In this document: piece after piece, positions 44,944 through 54,754 of the stretch
Layout of the letters: each line of letters opens with the position of its first letter
Numbering within the stretch: position 1 is the first letter of the stretch
Assembly (NCBI RefSeq): GCF_011516935.1
Contig: NZ_WOTF01000002.1
Coordinates: 1 to 64,000 of the forward strand
DNA: 64,000 nt
Source of the DNA: Acetobacter farinalis
Lineage (GTDB): Bacteria; Pseudomonadota; Alphaproteobacteria; Acetobacterales; Acetobacteraceae
Reading direction: 5' to 3'
The notes under the pieces: model-generated
The model's input: only the letters and a program-made list of their open reading frames with translations
Database searches by the model: none
Told to the model about the DNA's origin: nothing
Program-made: the position numbers and the translations under genes

Positions 44944-45357
44944 TCAGGCAGCGGCAATGCGGCGCAGGGTGGCGCGGCGAACCGGCTTTTCTTCCTGACG
45001 CATCTTTTTGGCCTCTTCTTCAGCCGCACCGCCCATGATGGAACGGATTTCCTTCAGGTACGCGGCCCCTTTGGGCGTGCGCTGCACTAGAACGGAGCGG
45101 CGGTCCAGCGGGTCTACCTTGCGGCGGGCCAGATCCAGCTCACCCAGACGGTCCAGCGCGCGGGTAATGGCGGGCTTGGAGACATTCAGGCTGGATGCCA
45201 GACCACGCACGGTATGGCCGGATTCATCAAGGTAGCAGGTCAAAAAGACCGCAAGCTGCCTTGCAGACAGATCGGGCCCCTCGCCCCGCACCAGCGAGAC
45301 AACTGTATCGCGAAGAGTTTTAACCAGCTCTTCGGTTTTGGCGGCAGTATGTGCCAT
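44944..45357 (-). CDS. MarR-family regulator
   Basis: A 137-residue winged-helix regulator. L-S-A-R-Q-L-A-V-F-L-T-C-Y-L begins the core; L-N-V-S-K-P-A-I-T-R-A-L-D-R-L is the recognition helix; the wing is R-R-K-V-D-P-L-D-R-R-S-V-L-V. AAAGGA lies nine bases before ATG 45357, which is preferred over the frame extension to 45405. The C-terminus is rich in Arg/Lys. No target gene is obvious; it is followed by the long gap and preceded by an M17 peptidase transcribed toward it. The 158 bp upstream is AT-rich and likely holds its promoter. Confidence 0.85.
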   Translation of the reverse strand: MAHTAAKTEELVKTLRDTVVSLVRGEGPDLSARQLAVFLTCYLDESGHTVRGLASSLNVSKPAITRALDRLGELDLARRKVDPLDRRSVLVQRTPKGAAYLKEIRSIMGGAAEEEAKKMRQEEKPVRRATLRRIAAA

Positions 45358-45515
45358 CAGACTTTTTCCTTTCCAAAGACCGCCTGCCAGCCTCGCGGCC
45401 TGCATTCGGTCCCTTTAATTTTTACTTCCGGCATACTTGGTGACGCTTATATAGGAGCCGGTGTACATATTTAAATCCTGTACTACGAAAATAGTTCCAG
45501 GAATGTGACATTTCT

Positions 45516-46973
45516 TTACGACATCGCGTCAGTTTTTGTCTCAAAAATTCGACACAACGCATCAAAAAGTGCCCGAACCCCAGGAGAATCCCCGCCTTCA
45601 GGCCGTCCGGGGCGGCTGCTATCATTCCACGCATAGCTGTCGATATGCGCCCACCGCTGGCCTGCATTTACAAAACGCTCAAGAAACAGTCCGGCAGTTA
45701 TTGCCCCGGCCATGGGTTTAGAGGAAATATTGTTCAGATCCGCCACAGGACTGCGCAGCCATCCGGCATAGCCCTGCCAGAGGGGCAACCGCCAAAGCGG
45801 GTCTGCCTGCCGGTGGCCTGCATCCAGAATAGCCTGCGCGACAGTATCATCATTACTCATCAGGGCGGGCAGGTCCGGCCCGAGCGCCACACGGGCGGCG
45901 CCGGTCAGGGTGGCAATATCGAGCAGCAGGTCCGGCGCGTGCTCCCCCGCCTCACTCAGCAGGTCACACAGCACCAGCCGCCCCTCGGCGTCCGTGTTCC
46001 CGATTTCCACCGTCAGGCCCGCACGGCTCTTCACCACATCCAGCGGGCGCATGGCATGACCGGACACACTGTTTTCAACACAGCCCAGCCGCACTTCCAG
46101 GCGCACCGGCAGATCCTGCGTCATGATCAGCCGGGCCAGAGCCAGCACGCTGGCCGCGCCACCCATATCCTTTTTCATACGCAACATGCCGGAGGAGGGT
46201 TTGAGGTCATACCCCCCGGAATCAAAGCACACCCCTTTCCCCACCAGAGAAATCAAGGGGGCCTTCTCTCCCGCCCGGCTCCCCTGCCAGCGGGCAATGG
46301 CCACGCGTGGCCCGCGCTCGGAGCCATTGCCCACATGGGCCAGCAGCGGATACGCCTTCTCCAGCTCCGCCCCCTTGATGATCTCGACCTCCGCGCCAAA
46401 AGGTGCCAGCGCGGCCCGTGCCGCACGGGCCAGATCAGACGGCCCCAGCAGATTGGCCGGCGTGTTGATGAGATCCCGCGCCAGACAGACAGACCGTGCT
46501 GTCTCCACCGCCAGCCCGGCCTGCTCCGCCTCTGTCACCACCAGCCGTGGCTTGTCAGCCTTTCCGGCGGTTTCGGTTGATTTCAGGGAAAACTGATACG
46601 CCCCCAGACAGAAGCCCAGAATGACATCCTCCCGCGCGCAATCGGCTGGCGTCTCAACCCGCCAGTCCCCCGCAGGCAGGTCCTGGGCCAGTGTTCCAAA
46701 CAGATACGGGTCACGCAGCCCCTTCTCAGGCAGGCCGAACAGCCCCACTGGCGCGCCTCCGGCATCAGGCACCAGCACAAGCTGGCCCGGCTTGCCTGTA
46801 AAGCCACAGGACAGGGCAAAAGCGGCCGCTTCCGCCCCCAGCAGGGTGGCAAGGGCCTGCGGCGCGGCCCCCCGTACGCCATGCACGGTGCGAATGGCTT
46901 TTTTCCCGGCTTTGCGGGCACTGCGGGACACACTAAGACAGTCTGGGAAACAGTCTGATTCACGAACGGACAT
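45516..46973 (-). CDS. M17-family leucyl aminopeptidase
   Basis: A 485-residue dinuclear-metal aminopeptidase. The metal/active-site regions are G-K-G-V-C-F-D-S-G-G-Y-D-L-K-P, M-K-K-D-M-G-G-A-A and the signature N-T-D-A-E-G-R-L-V-L. The N-terminal domain (residues 1-170) is diverged, as in alphaproteobacterial leucyl aminopeptidase-family proteins. ATG 46973 follows AAGGAG; the longer frame above it is a shadow of the helicase gene. It is divergent from that helicase gene. Cytoplasmic peptide recycling is the expected role. Confidence 0.92.
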   Translation of the reverse strand: MSVRESDCFPDCLSVSRSARKAGKKAIRTVHGVRGAAPQALATLLGAEAAAFALSCGFTGKPGQLVLVPDAGGAPVGLFGLPEKGLRDPYLFGTLAQDLPAGDWRVETPADCAREDVILGFCLGAYQFSLKSTETAGKADKPRLVVTEAEQAGLAVETARSVCLARDLINTPANLLGPSDLARAARAALAPFGAEVEIIKGAELEKAYPLLAHVGNGSERGPRVAIARWQGSRAGEKAPLISLVGKGVCFDSGGYDLKPSSGMLRMKKDMGGAASVLALARLIMTQDLPVRLEVRLGCVENSVSGHAMRPLDVVKSRAGLTVEIGNTDAEGRLVLCDLLSEAGEHAPDLLLDIATLTGAARVALGPDLPALMSNDDTVAQAILDAGHRQADPLWRLPLWQGYAGWLRSPVADLNNISSKPMAGAITAGLFLERFVNAGQRWAHIDSYAWNDSSRPGRPEGGDSPGVRALFDALCRIFETKTDAMS

Positions 46974-47078
46974 GGGCACTTTCTCCTTGAGCAAACCTGC
47001 GCCGCGCGCCGTTCTGGCGCAATGCTCCGCAGAAGGGAACGGGTTGCTTTTGAACGCATACCAGCGGACCATGGCATC

Positions 47079-49673
47079 ATGATGGATACCCCAAGCCGAC
47101 AGGCCAGCTCCCTGCGGCCTCCCGCCAGCCATGCCGACGCTCCCGTTCGCGCTGTACTGGGCCCCACCAACACCGGCAAGACCCATCTCGCGCTTGAGCG
47201 CATGCTGGCCCACACGTCCGGCATCATGGGGTTTCCACTCCGCCTGCTGGCGCGGGAAAACTATGAACGGATGGTGCGACTGAAGGGCGTGCGCGCCGTG
47301 GGCCTGATTACGGGGGAAGAAAAAATCATTCCCTCTGGCGCACGCTGGTTTTCCTGCACGGTGGAAGCCATGCCCATGGACCGCGCGGTGGAGTTCATCG
47401 CAGTGGATGAAATCCAGCTCTGCGCGGACCCGGAACGCGGCCATGTGTTTACGGACCGGCTTCTGAACGCCCGCGGTCAGGCGGAAACCCTGTTTCTGGG
47501 GGCGGACACCATCGCGCCGCTGCTGCGCAGCCTGATTCCGGGTATTGAAATCGAGGCGCGCCCCCGCCTCTCCAACCTGAGTTATACCGGCGTCACGCGC
47601 CTCTCCCGCCTGCCGCCGCGTTCCGCCATTGTCGCCTTTTCCGCCGGGGATGTGTACGCCATTGCCGAAGCCATCCGGCGCAGGCGCGGCGGCTGTGCGG
47701 TCGTCATGGGTCAGCTCTCCCCCCGCACCCGTAACGCACAGGTGGAACTCTACCAGAAACGGGAAGTGGACTATCTTGTGGCCACAGATGCCATCGGCAT
47801 GGGGCTGAACATGGATATCCAGCATGTGGCCTTTGCCGGGCTTTCCAAGTTTGATGGCTCCCACCGCCGGATGCTGAGTGCGGCTGAAATTGCCCAGATT
47901 GCCGGGCGCGCAGGGCGTGGCGCGCAGGACGGCACATTCGGCACCACAGGAGACTGCCCGCCACTGCCAGACCACGTGGCCGAAGCGGTGGAAAACCATC
48001 AGTTTGACACGCTGCGCCACCTTTTCTGGCGCAACAGCGCGCTGGATTACACCTCTCCCCGCACCCTGTACGCCAGCCTGTGCCAGAAGCCGCCCTACCC
48101 CGGCCTGCGGGCCGCGGAACCGGCATCAGACCTCATTGTGCTCAGCGCCCTGATGCGGGACCCGGCCATCCAGAGCCTCACGCGGGAACCGGGGCGCACC
48201 CGCCTGCTGTGGGAGGTCTGCCAGATCCCGGATTTCCGCAAGCTGGGGGAAGACAGCCATATCCGCCAATGCGCCCAGATTTTTACCGTGCTGGTGCGGG
48301 AGGGCCGCCTGCCTTCAAGCTGGCTGGAACCCCGCCTGGCCAATCTGGAACGCACAGAGGGCGATATTGAGACCCTGATGCAGCGGCTGATGGGAATCCG
48401 CATCTGGGCGTATGTCGCCACCCGGTCCGACTGGGTGGAAGACCCGCAGCTCTGGCGCAGCCGGACCCGGACGCTTGAAGACACCCTGTCCGACCTGCTG
48501 CACGAAGGGCTGGCTGCCCGCTTTGTGGACAAACGCGCTACCAGCCTGGCGCGCAGGCTGGAGGAAGCAGACGGCAGCCCTCTGCTTTCCGCCATTACCC
48601 GCAGCGGAGACGTTAGCGTGGAAGGCCACACGGTGGGCCATATGCAGGGCTTTACCTTCATTCCCGACCCGGAAGCCGCCCGGTCTGACCAACCTTTGCT
48701 GATGCGGGCGGCGCGTCGGGCGGCACGCAGTGAAATCCCCCGGCGCGTGACACAGTTCCTCCAGTCACCGGACGAAAGCCTGACACTGGACGCGGAAACC
48801 GGCACGCTGCTCTGGGATGAAAACGCCATAGGACACCTCCAGAAAGGCGAGGAGCTGCTGCGCCCCGCCGTGCATGCGACAAGTGCCGAGTTTCTGGAAC
48901 CCACGCACCGCGAACGCATCCGCATGCGGCTGAACGCCTTTGTGGCGGCCACCCTGCAAAAAACCCTCAGCCCTCTTTTCCGGGCCGCCAGTGCTGTGGC
49001 GGATAAGCCCACCCTGCGCGGCATAGTGCATGGTCTGGCGGAACAGGGCGGCGTGATGCCCCTGCCTCCCGAAAGCCAGATCACCAGAAAGGACAGCCAT
49101 TTTCTGCACAAGCTGGGGCTGCGCATAGGGGGAGGGCTCCTGTTCTGCCCCCAGCTCCTGCGCCCGCGCCCCATGCAGCTCCGGGCCCTGCTGATTCATC
49201 TCCACACCGGCAGGCCCATGCCACCGCTCCCCAAACCGGGCGCTGTCTCCAGCCGCATTCCCCCCGGCACGTCTCTTTCCGTACAGGACCGCCATATGCT
49301 GCTGCAAACAGGCTGGCAGACGGTCGGGAATTTTCTGATCCGGCTTGATAGTGCGCAGGAGATTTACCAAACCCTGTCCGAACGCGCCGCCCGCACGGGA
49401 GGCTGCCCGCTTGAAGCCAGCGTGGCATCCCGCCTGGGCGTGCCTGCGGCAGAGCTTCTCACGGTCCTGCCCGCACTGGGGCTGCGCGTGCAGAAAGCCG
49501 CCATCCCGTGCAAGAAACAGTACGGCCCCCCTGCTCCAGCCATGCTTCTGCCTGCACGCACCCCTGCACCGGGCCAGCAGGGCCGCAAACACACCCGGAA
49601 GACGGAAACCAGAAAATTACAGGTTCCGGCAGGCCCGTTTGCAGCTCTGGCCGTGTTGCAGAAACGCCGCTAG
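47079..49673 (+). CDS. SUV3-like DExH-box helicase (second copy)
   Basis: An 864-residue helicase with an N-terminal core: V-L-G-P-T-N-T-G-K-T-H-L-A-L at about residue 24, A-V-D-E-I-Q-L-C-A-D (motif II), A-T-D-A-I-G-M-G-L-N-M and Q-I-A-G-R-A-G-R-G. This matches the MgpS/SUV3 proteins usually found upstream of fdxA in alphaproteobacteria. The C-terminal 400 residues are specific and end with P-A-G-P-F-A-A-L-A-V-L-Q-K-R. ATG 47079 is chosen, but no ribosome site is clear. fdxA follows after 177 bp. Confidence 0.86.
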   Translation: MMDTPSRQASSLRPPASHADAPVRAVLGPTNTGKTHLALERMLAHTSGIMGFPLRLLARENYERMVRLKGVRAVGLITGEEKIIPSGARWFSCTVEAMPMDRAVEFIAVDEIQLCADPERGHVFTDRLLNARGQAETLFLGADTIAPLLRSLIPGIEIEARPRLSNLSYTGVTRLSRLPPRSAIVAFSAGDVYAIAEAIRRRRGGCAVVMGQLSPRTRNAQVELYQKREVDYLVATDAIGMGLNMDIQHVAFAGLSKFDGSHRRMLSAAEIAQIAGRAGRGAQDGTFGTTGDCPPLPDHVAEAVENHQFDTLRHLFWRNSALDYTSPRTLYASLCQKPPYPGLRAAEPASDLIVLSALMRDPAIQSLTREPGRTRLLWEVCQIPDFRKLGEDSHIRQCAQIFTVLVREGRLPSSWLEPRLANLERTEGDIETLMQRLMGIRIWAYVATRSDWVEDPQLWRSRTRTLEDTLSDLLHEGLAARFVDKRATSLARRLEEADGSPLLSAITRSGDVSVEGHTVGHMQGFTFIPDPEAARSDQPLLMRAARRAARSEIPRRVTQFLQSPDESLTLDAETGTLLWDENAIGHLQKGEELLRPAVHATSAEFLEPTHRERIRMRLNAFVAATLQKTLSPLFRAASAVADKPTLRGIVHGLAEQGGVMPLPPESQITRKDSHFLHKLGLRIGGGLLFCPQLLRPRPMQLRALLIHLHTGRPMPPLPKPGAVSSRIPPGTSLSVQDRHMLLQTGWQTVGNFLIRLDSAQEIYQTLSERAARTGGCPLEASVASRLGVPAAELLTVLPALGLRVQKAAIPCKKQYGPPAPAMLLPARTPAPGQQGRKHTRKTETRKLQVPAGPFAALAVLQKRR

Positions 49674-49850
49674 AGGCCGCGCTGCTCAGGAAGAACAGGA
49701 AGAAAAAGTCATCCGTGACAGAAGCGGGTTGCCACGAAACAAAAAGCCCCTCATATCTTCGCCATCCTTGATGGCGTGGCCGGGACTGACCATGCCATTT
49801 GTCCCGGGACCGGAAGCCCTCCGATCCCCCAAAAATCTTCGGAGATGGCA

Positions 49851-50183
49851 ATGACCTACGTGGTCACTGAAAACTGCATCCGCTGCAAATTCATGGACTG
49901 TGTGGAAGTCTGCCCTGTTGACTGCTTCTACGCCGGCGAAAACTTCCTGGTCATCAACCCGGATGAATGCATTGACTGTGGCGTGTGCGAACCTGAATGC
50001 CCCGCAGAAGCGATTTTCCCGGACAGCGATGACCGCGCAACAGCCTGGGCAGAACTCAACGCAACCTATTCCACCAAATGGCCGAACATCACCCGCAAGG
50101 GCACACCCCCGGCTGATGCGGAAGAGTGGAAAGACAAACCCGACAAAGCCGGCCTGCTCTCTCCGGAGCCGCACAAGGGCTGA
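49851..50183 (+). CDS. fdxA: 7Fe ferredoxin FdxA
   Basis: A 110-residue ferredoxin with [14 protein letters not shown] and then [12 protein letters not shown]. The residue spacing supports one [3Fe-4S] and one [4Fe-4S] cluster. The charged C-terminal tail (residues 60-110) is typical of FdxA. GGAG lies six bases before ATG 49851; earlier in-frame ATGs overlap it. Fpr in this window could reduce it. A perfect terminator follows. Confidence 0.95.
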   Translation: MTYVVTENCIRCKFMDCVEVCPVDCFYAGENFLVINPDECIDCGVCEPECPAEAIFPDSDDRATAWAELNATYSTKWPNITRKGTPPADAEEWKDKPDKAGLLSPEPHKG

Positions 50184-50221
50184 AGCCCCCACCTTCGTGG
50201 TGCTTGGACAATCAGCGCATA

Positions 50222-50255
50222 AAAAAAGCCCCGGAAAATTTTCCGGGGCTTTTTT
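50222..50255. terminator. Perfect bidirectional terminator between fdxA and cyoD
   Basis: Seventeen bases at 50222-50238 are the exact reverse complement of 50239-50255. The centre AAAATTTT forms the loop, and A6/T6 flank a GC-rich stem. It can end both fdxA and the convergent cyo operon. Confidence 0.88.
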
Positions 50256-50306
50256 CGTGCCAAACACAAGACCCTGCCAGTGTGAAACCGGCAGGGCTGT
50301 CCCTTT

Positions 50307-50639
50307 TTAGCGGGACATCATGTGCAGGGCGGTGTTGTTCATGACGAACAGCGTGCCGATAACCAGAATCACGACGAAACCAACAGTGAAGAAGAAGCAC
50401 ATGTTGTTCCAACGCTGTTCGGACCCGCCGCCCATGTGGAGGAAGTAATGCAGGTGCACCAGCACCTGAACGAAGGCAAGAACCGCAATGGCTGTCAGCG
50501 TACCTGAAGGAGAGAGGCTATGGCTCATAACGACGCCAAAAGCCGCTGCCGTCAGGATAACAGCAAGAACAAACCCGATAATGTATGAAGATACACTACC
50601 GTGGCTCTCACCCGAAGGGGATGTGTGAAGATCGCTCAT
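50307..50639 (-). CDS. cyoD: Ubiquinol oxidase bo3 subunit IV
   Basis: This 110-residue subunit has three hydrophobic segments and the CyoD pattern: S-Y-I-I-G-F-V-L-A-V-I-L-T-A, A-F-V-Q-V-L-V-H-L-H-Y-F-L-H-M and a final membrane helix. It helps assemble the copper site of subunit I. The ATG at 50639 shares one base with the cyoC stop (TGATG). The frame extension to 50720 is inside cyoC. Confidence 0.95.
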   Translation of the reverse strand: MSDLHTSPSGESHGSVSSYIIGFVLAVILTAAAFGVVMSHSLSPSGTLTAIAVLAFVQVLVHLHYFLHMGGGSEQRWNNMCFFFTVGFVVILVIGTLFVMNNTALHMMSR

Positions 50640-51244
50640 CAGATCATGCTCGCCAGATAGACATAGGTGAAGACGCAGATCCAGACGATATCCAGGAAGT
50701 GCCAGAACAGGCTCAGGCAAGTGAGCTTATTCATCATACGTTCCGGGATCTCGGTCGTGCCCATCAGCTGAACCATCAGGGTCACAATCCAGATCAGACC
50801 ACACGTCACGTGCAGACCATGGGTCGACACCAGCGTGAAGAAGGCGGACAGGAACGCACTGCGGTCCGGACCAGCACCTTCATGAATCATGTGCGCAAAT
50901 TCATTCACTTCCAGGCCAACAAAGCCCAGACCGAGAAGGAAGGTTACACCCAGCCACATGATGACTTTGCTGATCTCGTTCTTATGGGCGGCAATCATGC
51001 CAAACCCATAGGTAATGGAGGAGACCAGCAGAAGGGCTGTTTCCAGCCCAAGTCCACTGAATTCAAACAGTTCATGACCGCTCGGGCCGCCATTGAACTG
51101 GTTACGGAGAACTGCAAACACGGCAAAAAGCGTGCCGAAGATGATGCAGTCGGTCATCAGGTAGACCCAGAACCCGAACACCACCGGGGACTCATGATGG
51201 TGTTCGTCGTGGCCTGCGGTCTGAACAGTTGTGTCGTGCGCCAT
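50639..51244 (-). CDS. cyoC: Ubiquinol oxidase bo3 subunit III
   Basis: This 201-residue protein has five membrane segments. F-G-F-W-V-Y-L-M-T-D-C-I-I-F-G-T-L-F-A and H-G-L-H-V-T-C-G-L-I-W are heme-copper oxidase subunit III signatures. The His-rich N-terminus (H-D-E-H-H-H-E-S) is usual in CyoC. It overlaps cyoB and cyoD by one base each. Confidence 0.96.
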   Translation of the reverse strand: MAHDTTVQTAGHDEHHHESPVVFGFWVYLMTDCIIFGTLFAVFAVLRNQFNGGPSGHELFEFSGLGLETALLLVSSITYGFGMIAAHKNEISKVIMWLGVTFLLGLGFVGLEVNEFAHMIHEGAGPDRSAFLSAFFTLVSTHGLHVTCGLIWIVTLMVQLMGTTEIPERMMNKLTCLSLFWHFLDIVWICVFTYVYLASMI

Positions 51245-53235
51245 TACTCAGCTGCCTGTGCCATGAGTTTACGGGAATGCTCGTTCTCGATCCGGGCAAC
51301 TTCTTCAGCAGGGATGTAGTAATCGATATCCTTGTTGGCGCTACGGGCAATAACCGTCCCGATCACACCGATCAGGCCGATGGCTGCCAGCCACCAGATA
51401 TACCAAATAGCAGCAAAGCCGAAGATGAAGCTGAACGCACCGACGAAGAACCCGGCAGCCGTGTTTTTCGGCATATGGATCGGAGCATACGGACCACCGG
51501 CATGACGTGTATCAATGCCATTTTCCTTGTCGTGCATGAACGCATCAAGTCCATGAACGTGCGGGACAATAGCAAAGTTGTACGGCGGCGGCGGAGAAGA
51601 CGTGGACCATTCCAGAGCGCGGCCATTCCACGGGTCACCCGTGAGATCACGGTTGGCCGGCAGGTTACGGTCACGGATAGAGACAAAAAGCTGTGTCAGC
51701 TGGCAGACGATACCGAGCAGGACCAGAACGGCGCCCACTTCAGCAATCAGCATCCAGATGTGCCATTCCGGATTGTCGTAGTGGTTCATACGACGGGTCA
51801 TGCCCTCGAAGCCCAGAACATACAGCGGAATGAACGCAAAGTAGAAACCAACAAACCAGAACCAGAACGCACGGATGCCCCAGGCCTCGTTCAGCTTGAA
51901 GCCCGTAACCTTCGGGAACCAGAAGTTCATGCCGCAGATGTAACCGAAATACACACCGCCGATAATCACGTTATGGAAGTGGGCAATCAGGAACAGGGAG
52001 TTATGCAGAACGAAGTCGGCACCCGGGATGGCCAGCATCACACCGGTCATACCACCGATGGTGAAGGTCACCATGAAGCCAACGGCCCAGTACATGCAGG
52101 CATGAAACTGGATCCGGCCCTTATACATGGTGAAGAGCCAGTTAAAGAGCTTCACGCCAGTCGGGATCGAGATGACCATGGTTGCAATGCCGAAGAACGC
52201 GTTCACGTCCGGACCAGCACCCATCGTGAAGAAGTGGTGAACCCACACGAGGAAGGACAGAATCATGATGGAGCAGGTTGCATAAACCATGGTGGCATAA
52301 CCGAACAGCGGCTTGCCGGAGAATGCAGGAACAACTTCAGAGAACACACCAAAGGCGGGAATAACAAGAATATAAACTTCAGGATGACCCCAGGCCCAGA
52401 TCAGGCTGAGATACAGCATCTGGTTGCCGCCACCATCATTGGTGAAGAAGTGCATGCCGAAGTAGCGGTCCAGACCAAGCAGCGCGAGGGCTACGGTCAG
52501 CACCGGGAAGGAGACCATGATCAGAATGGAAGAGCAGAACGCCGTCCAGGTGAAGACGGGCATACGCATCCAGGTCATGCCGGGGGCGCGCATCTTCACG
52601 ATCGTCACGAAGAAGTTCACACCGGTCAGCAGCGTGCCGACACCCGAAAGCTGCACGGCCCAGATATAGTAATCCACACCAACGCCGGGGCTGAACTGAG
52701 ATTCAGACAGCGGCGGATAGGCAAGCCAGCCGCACTGTGAGAATTCGCCGATGAACAGGGAGACATTCACCAGGACGAATGAAATCGCAGTCATCCAGAA
52801 GCTGAGGTTGTTCAGGAACGGGAAGGCAACGTCACGCGCGCCGATCTGAAGCGGCACAACGAAGTTGAACAGCCCGGTCATGAACGCCATGGCCAGGAAG
52901 AAGATCATGATCGTTCCGTGAGCGGAGAAGATCTGATCATAGTGATGCGGTGGCAGATAGCCGGGGTTACCAGCATAGGCCAGGGCAAGCTGGGTACGCA
53001 TCATGATGGCGTCCGCAAAGCCGCGGAACAGGGCAACCAGCGCCAGCACGATATACATGACAGCCAGACGTTTGTGGTCAACAGACGTCAGCCACTCTCT
53101 CCAGAGATAGCCCCACTTGCCCAGATAGGTAATCAGCCCCAGTACCGCGAGACCGACAATGGCAACGCCCAAGAACGTGCCTACCAGGATCGGCACATCC
53201 AGCGGGATAGCCGAGAACGATAGTCTCCCTAGCAT
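51244..53235 (-). CDS. cyoB: Ubiquinol oxidase bo3 subunit I
   Basis: A 663-residue catalytic subunit with about 15 membrane helices. [10 protein letters not shown] carries the low-spin heme ligand; W-A-W-G-H-P-E-V-Y holds the CuB histidine and the crosslinked tyrosine; V-H-H-F-F-T supplies two further CuB histidines. It reduces O2 to water and pumps protons. In acetic acid bacteria this enzyme is the main ethanol-respiration terminal oxidase. The stop overlaps cyoC by one base and the start is 5 bp after cyoA. Confidence 0.97.
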   Translation of the reverse strand: MLGRLSFSAIPLDVPILVGTFLGVAIVGLAVLGLITYLGKWGYLWREWLTSVDHKRLAVMYIVLALVALFRGFADAIMMRTQLALAYAGNPGYLPPHHYDQIFSAHGTIMIFFLAMAFMTGLFNFVVPLQIGARDVAFPFLNNLSFWMTAISFVLVNVSLFIGEFSQCGWLAYPPLSESQFSPGVGVDYYIWAVQLSGVGTLLTGVNFFVTIVKMRAPGMTWMRMPVFTWTAFCSSILIMVSFPVLTVALALLGLDRYFGMHFFTNDGGGNQMLYLSLIWAWGHPEVYILVIPAFGVFSEVVPAFSGKPLFGYATMVYATCSIMILSFLVWVHHFFTMGAGPDVNAFFGIATMVISIPTGVKLFNWLFTMYKGRIQFHACMYWAVGFMVTFTIGGMTGVMLAIPGADFVLHNSLFLIAHFHNVIIGGVYFGYICGMNFWFPKVTGFKLNEAWGIRAFWFWFVGFYFAFIPLYVLGFEGMTRRMNHYDNPEWHIWMLIAEVGAVLVLLGIVCQLTQLFVSIRDRNLPANRDLTGDPWNGRALEWSTSSPPPPYNFAIVPHVHGLDAFMHDKENGIDTRHAGGPYAPIHMPKNTAAGFFVGAFSFIFGFAAIWYIWWLAAIGLIGVIGTVIARSANKDIDYYIPAEEVARIENEHSRKLMAQAAE

Positions 53236-53240
53236 AGATC

Positions 53241-54164
53241 CTATTCCTTCATATTCATGTCGGACATCGCGGACTGCACCTGAATCATCTTGCCAGTGCT
53301 TGTGTCCATGACCATGCCGTTGTTGTATTTGGCCACGATCGTGTTGAACAATCCGGGTTCAACATGCGCGAAATATTCGACAGGATTTGCTTCACTCGGG
53401 GCAGCAAGCTTCGGATAGGTCTGGCCATCCAGCTGCTCGGAGGAAGATTTCACTTTATCAACCCATGCGTTGAATTCATCACCACTGACAGCCAGCGTGC
53501 GGAATTTCATGTCTGAAAAGCCACGGCCACTGTAGTTGGCGGATTCACCCAGATAGTCACCCGGCTCGCTGGCCATCAGGTGAAGCTGGGTCTGCATACC
53601 GGCCATTGCGTAAATCATGGAACCAAGACGCGGGATGAAGAAAGAGTTCATCACGGAATCAGAGGTGATTACGAAATCAATGGGGGTGTTAACCGGAATA
53701 GCCAGCTGGTTGACAGTCGCAATACCCTGTTCCGGGTAGATAAACAGCCATTTCCAGTCCAGAGCCACAACCTCGACATGAAGCGGCTTGGTGGTTGCTT
53801 CAGCTTCCAGCGGTTTGTACGGGTCAAGAGAATGACTCGTCTGGTAGGTGATCACGGCAAGAAAGAGAATGATCAGGGCAGGTACACCCCAGATGATCAC
53901 TTCGATCTTGTTGGAATGTGACCACTTCGGAAGATATTCCGCGCTGGTATTTGACTGGCGGTAATGCCAGGCAAAAACCAGAGACAGAATAATGGTCGGA
54001 ACGACCACAATCAGCATTGCGATTGTAGAGGTGGCAATCAGTGATTTCACCCCATCGCCAACCGGGCCCTTCGGATCCAAGACATCCATCTCACACCCGG
54101 CAAGCAGCAACGCTGACGATAGGCCGCCCAATCGCGCCATTCTCGCCAGTAACTTGTTTTTCAT
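53241..54164 (-). CDS. cyoA: Ubiquinol oxidase bo3 subunit II
   Basis: This 307-residue subunit has a lipoprotein signal (L-L-L-A-G-C at residues 20-25), two membrane helices and a periplasmic cupredoxin domain. The domain lacks the CuA cysteine/histidine motif; the loop reads [11 protein letters not shown], which is the quinol-oxidase form. So the enzyme uses ubiquinol and not cytochrome c. First gene of cyoABCD. Confidence 0.96.
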   Translation of the reverse strand: MKNKLLARMARLGGLSSALLLAGCEMDVLDPKGPVGDGVKSLIATSTIAMLIVVVPTIILSLVFAWHYRQSNTSAEYLPKWSHSNKIEVIIWGVPALIILFLAVITYQTSHSLDPYKPLEAEATTKPLHVEVVALDWKWLFIYPEQGIATVNQLAIPVNTPIDFVITSDSVMNSFFIPRLGSMIYAMAGMQTQLHLMASEPGDYLGESANYSGRGFSDMKFRTLAVSGDEFNAWVDKVKSSSEQLDGQTYPKLAAPSEANPVEYFAHVEPGLFNTIVAKYNNGMVMDTSTGKMIQVQSAMSDMNMKE

Positions 54165-54667
54165 CGCACGCCTCTTGGTTCTGACATCTACTTAGCCTCA
54201 CAAAGACTCTTCGCTCCGGCTTCCCTTGGTTGCCCAAATGCCAGCAAACCCCGCCTCAGGCTCTGCCCCTCCTGAAAAGAGGCGGAAAACCTGAGCCGGC
54301 ACGACAGCTCGACAAGCTCCTCGGGCAGCGAAAGCGCCTTATGGCCTACTTTATTCCTAAAGCTCAGATTCTCAATGTCCGAAAAGTTCCATCAGCCTTT
54401 CATTGCAGTCGATCCGTTCCCGGAAGAACATTCGGTTCCTGTGTTATTTCCCCGAAATTTCGAGGGTTACAGGTATTCACTATTTGTTACCGATTATTTC
54501 ATACCAAAAGTGTCCTGATATTGTTCTGTATTTAAATCAAGATGTTAAAGGGGTATTACTCAAATCACGGAGACGTTACTCACCTCATCGTGCGCAGCAT
54601 AAGTCTTATTTTGAACGCATTCTGAACGAGCAGGGCACCTTTCCGTAACTGCATAGCTGATCACACA
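54165..54667. other. Long AT-rich leader region of the cyo operon
   Basis: About 500 bp with no credible gene. It must contain the cyo promoter on the minus strand. It is AT-rich from 54340 on, and a 10-bp perfect palindrome (CGAAATTTCG, 54453-54462) is the clearest dyad. Short open frames on the plus strand lack ribosome sites and family features. Confidence 0.45.
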
Positions 54668-54699
54668 AAAAAACCCGACCTTTGCAGGTCGGGTTTTTT
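54668..54699. terminator. Terminator downstream of the BI-1 gene
   Basis: A 13-bp stem (54668-54680 with 54687-54699) with loop TTTGCA and flanking A6/T6. On the minus strand it ends the BI-1 transcript 55 bp past the stop; it could also stop plus-strand transcription. Confidence 0.85.
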
Positions 54700-54754
54700 C
54701 ACATCTCTTCAGACTCCCCCTGAAAAAGGAGTCCGGTTCAGGCGGCTGCCATGC

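Noticed and set aside
45516-48020. 834-codon minus-strand reading of the M17 peptidase gene
   Set aside because: Only 45516-46973 carries peptidase features and a ribosome site; the upstream part is antisense to the helicase gene.
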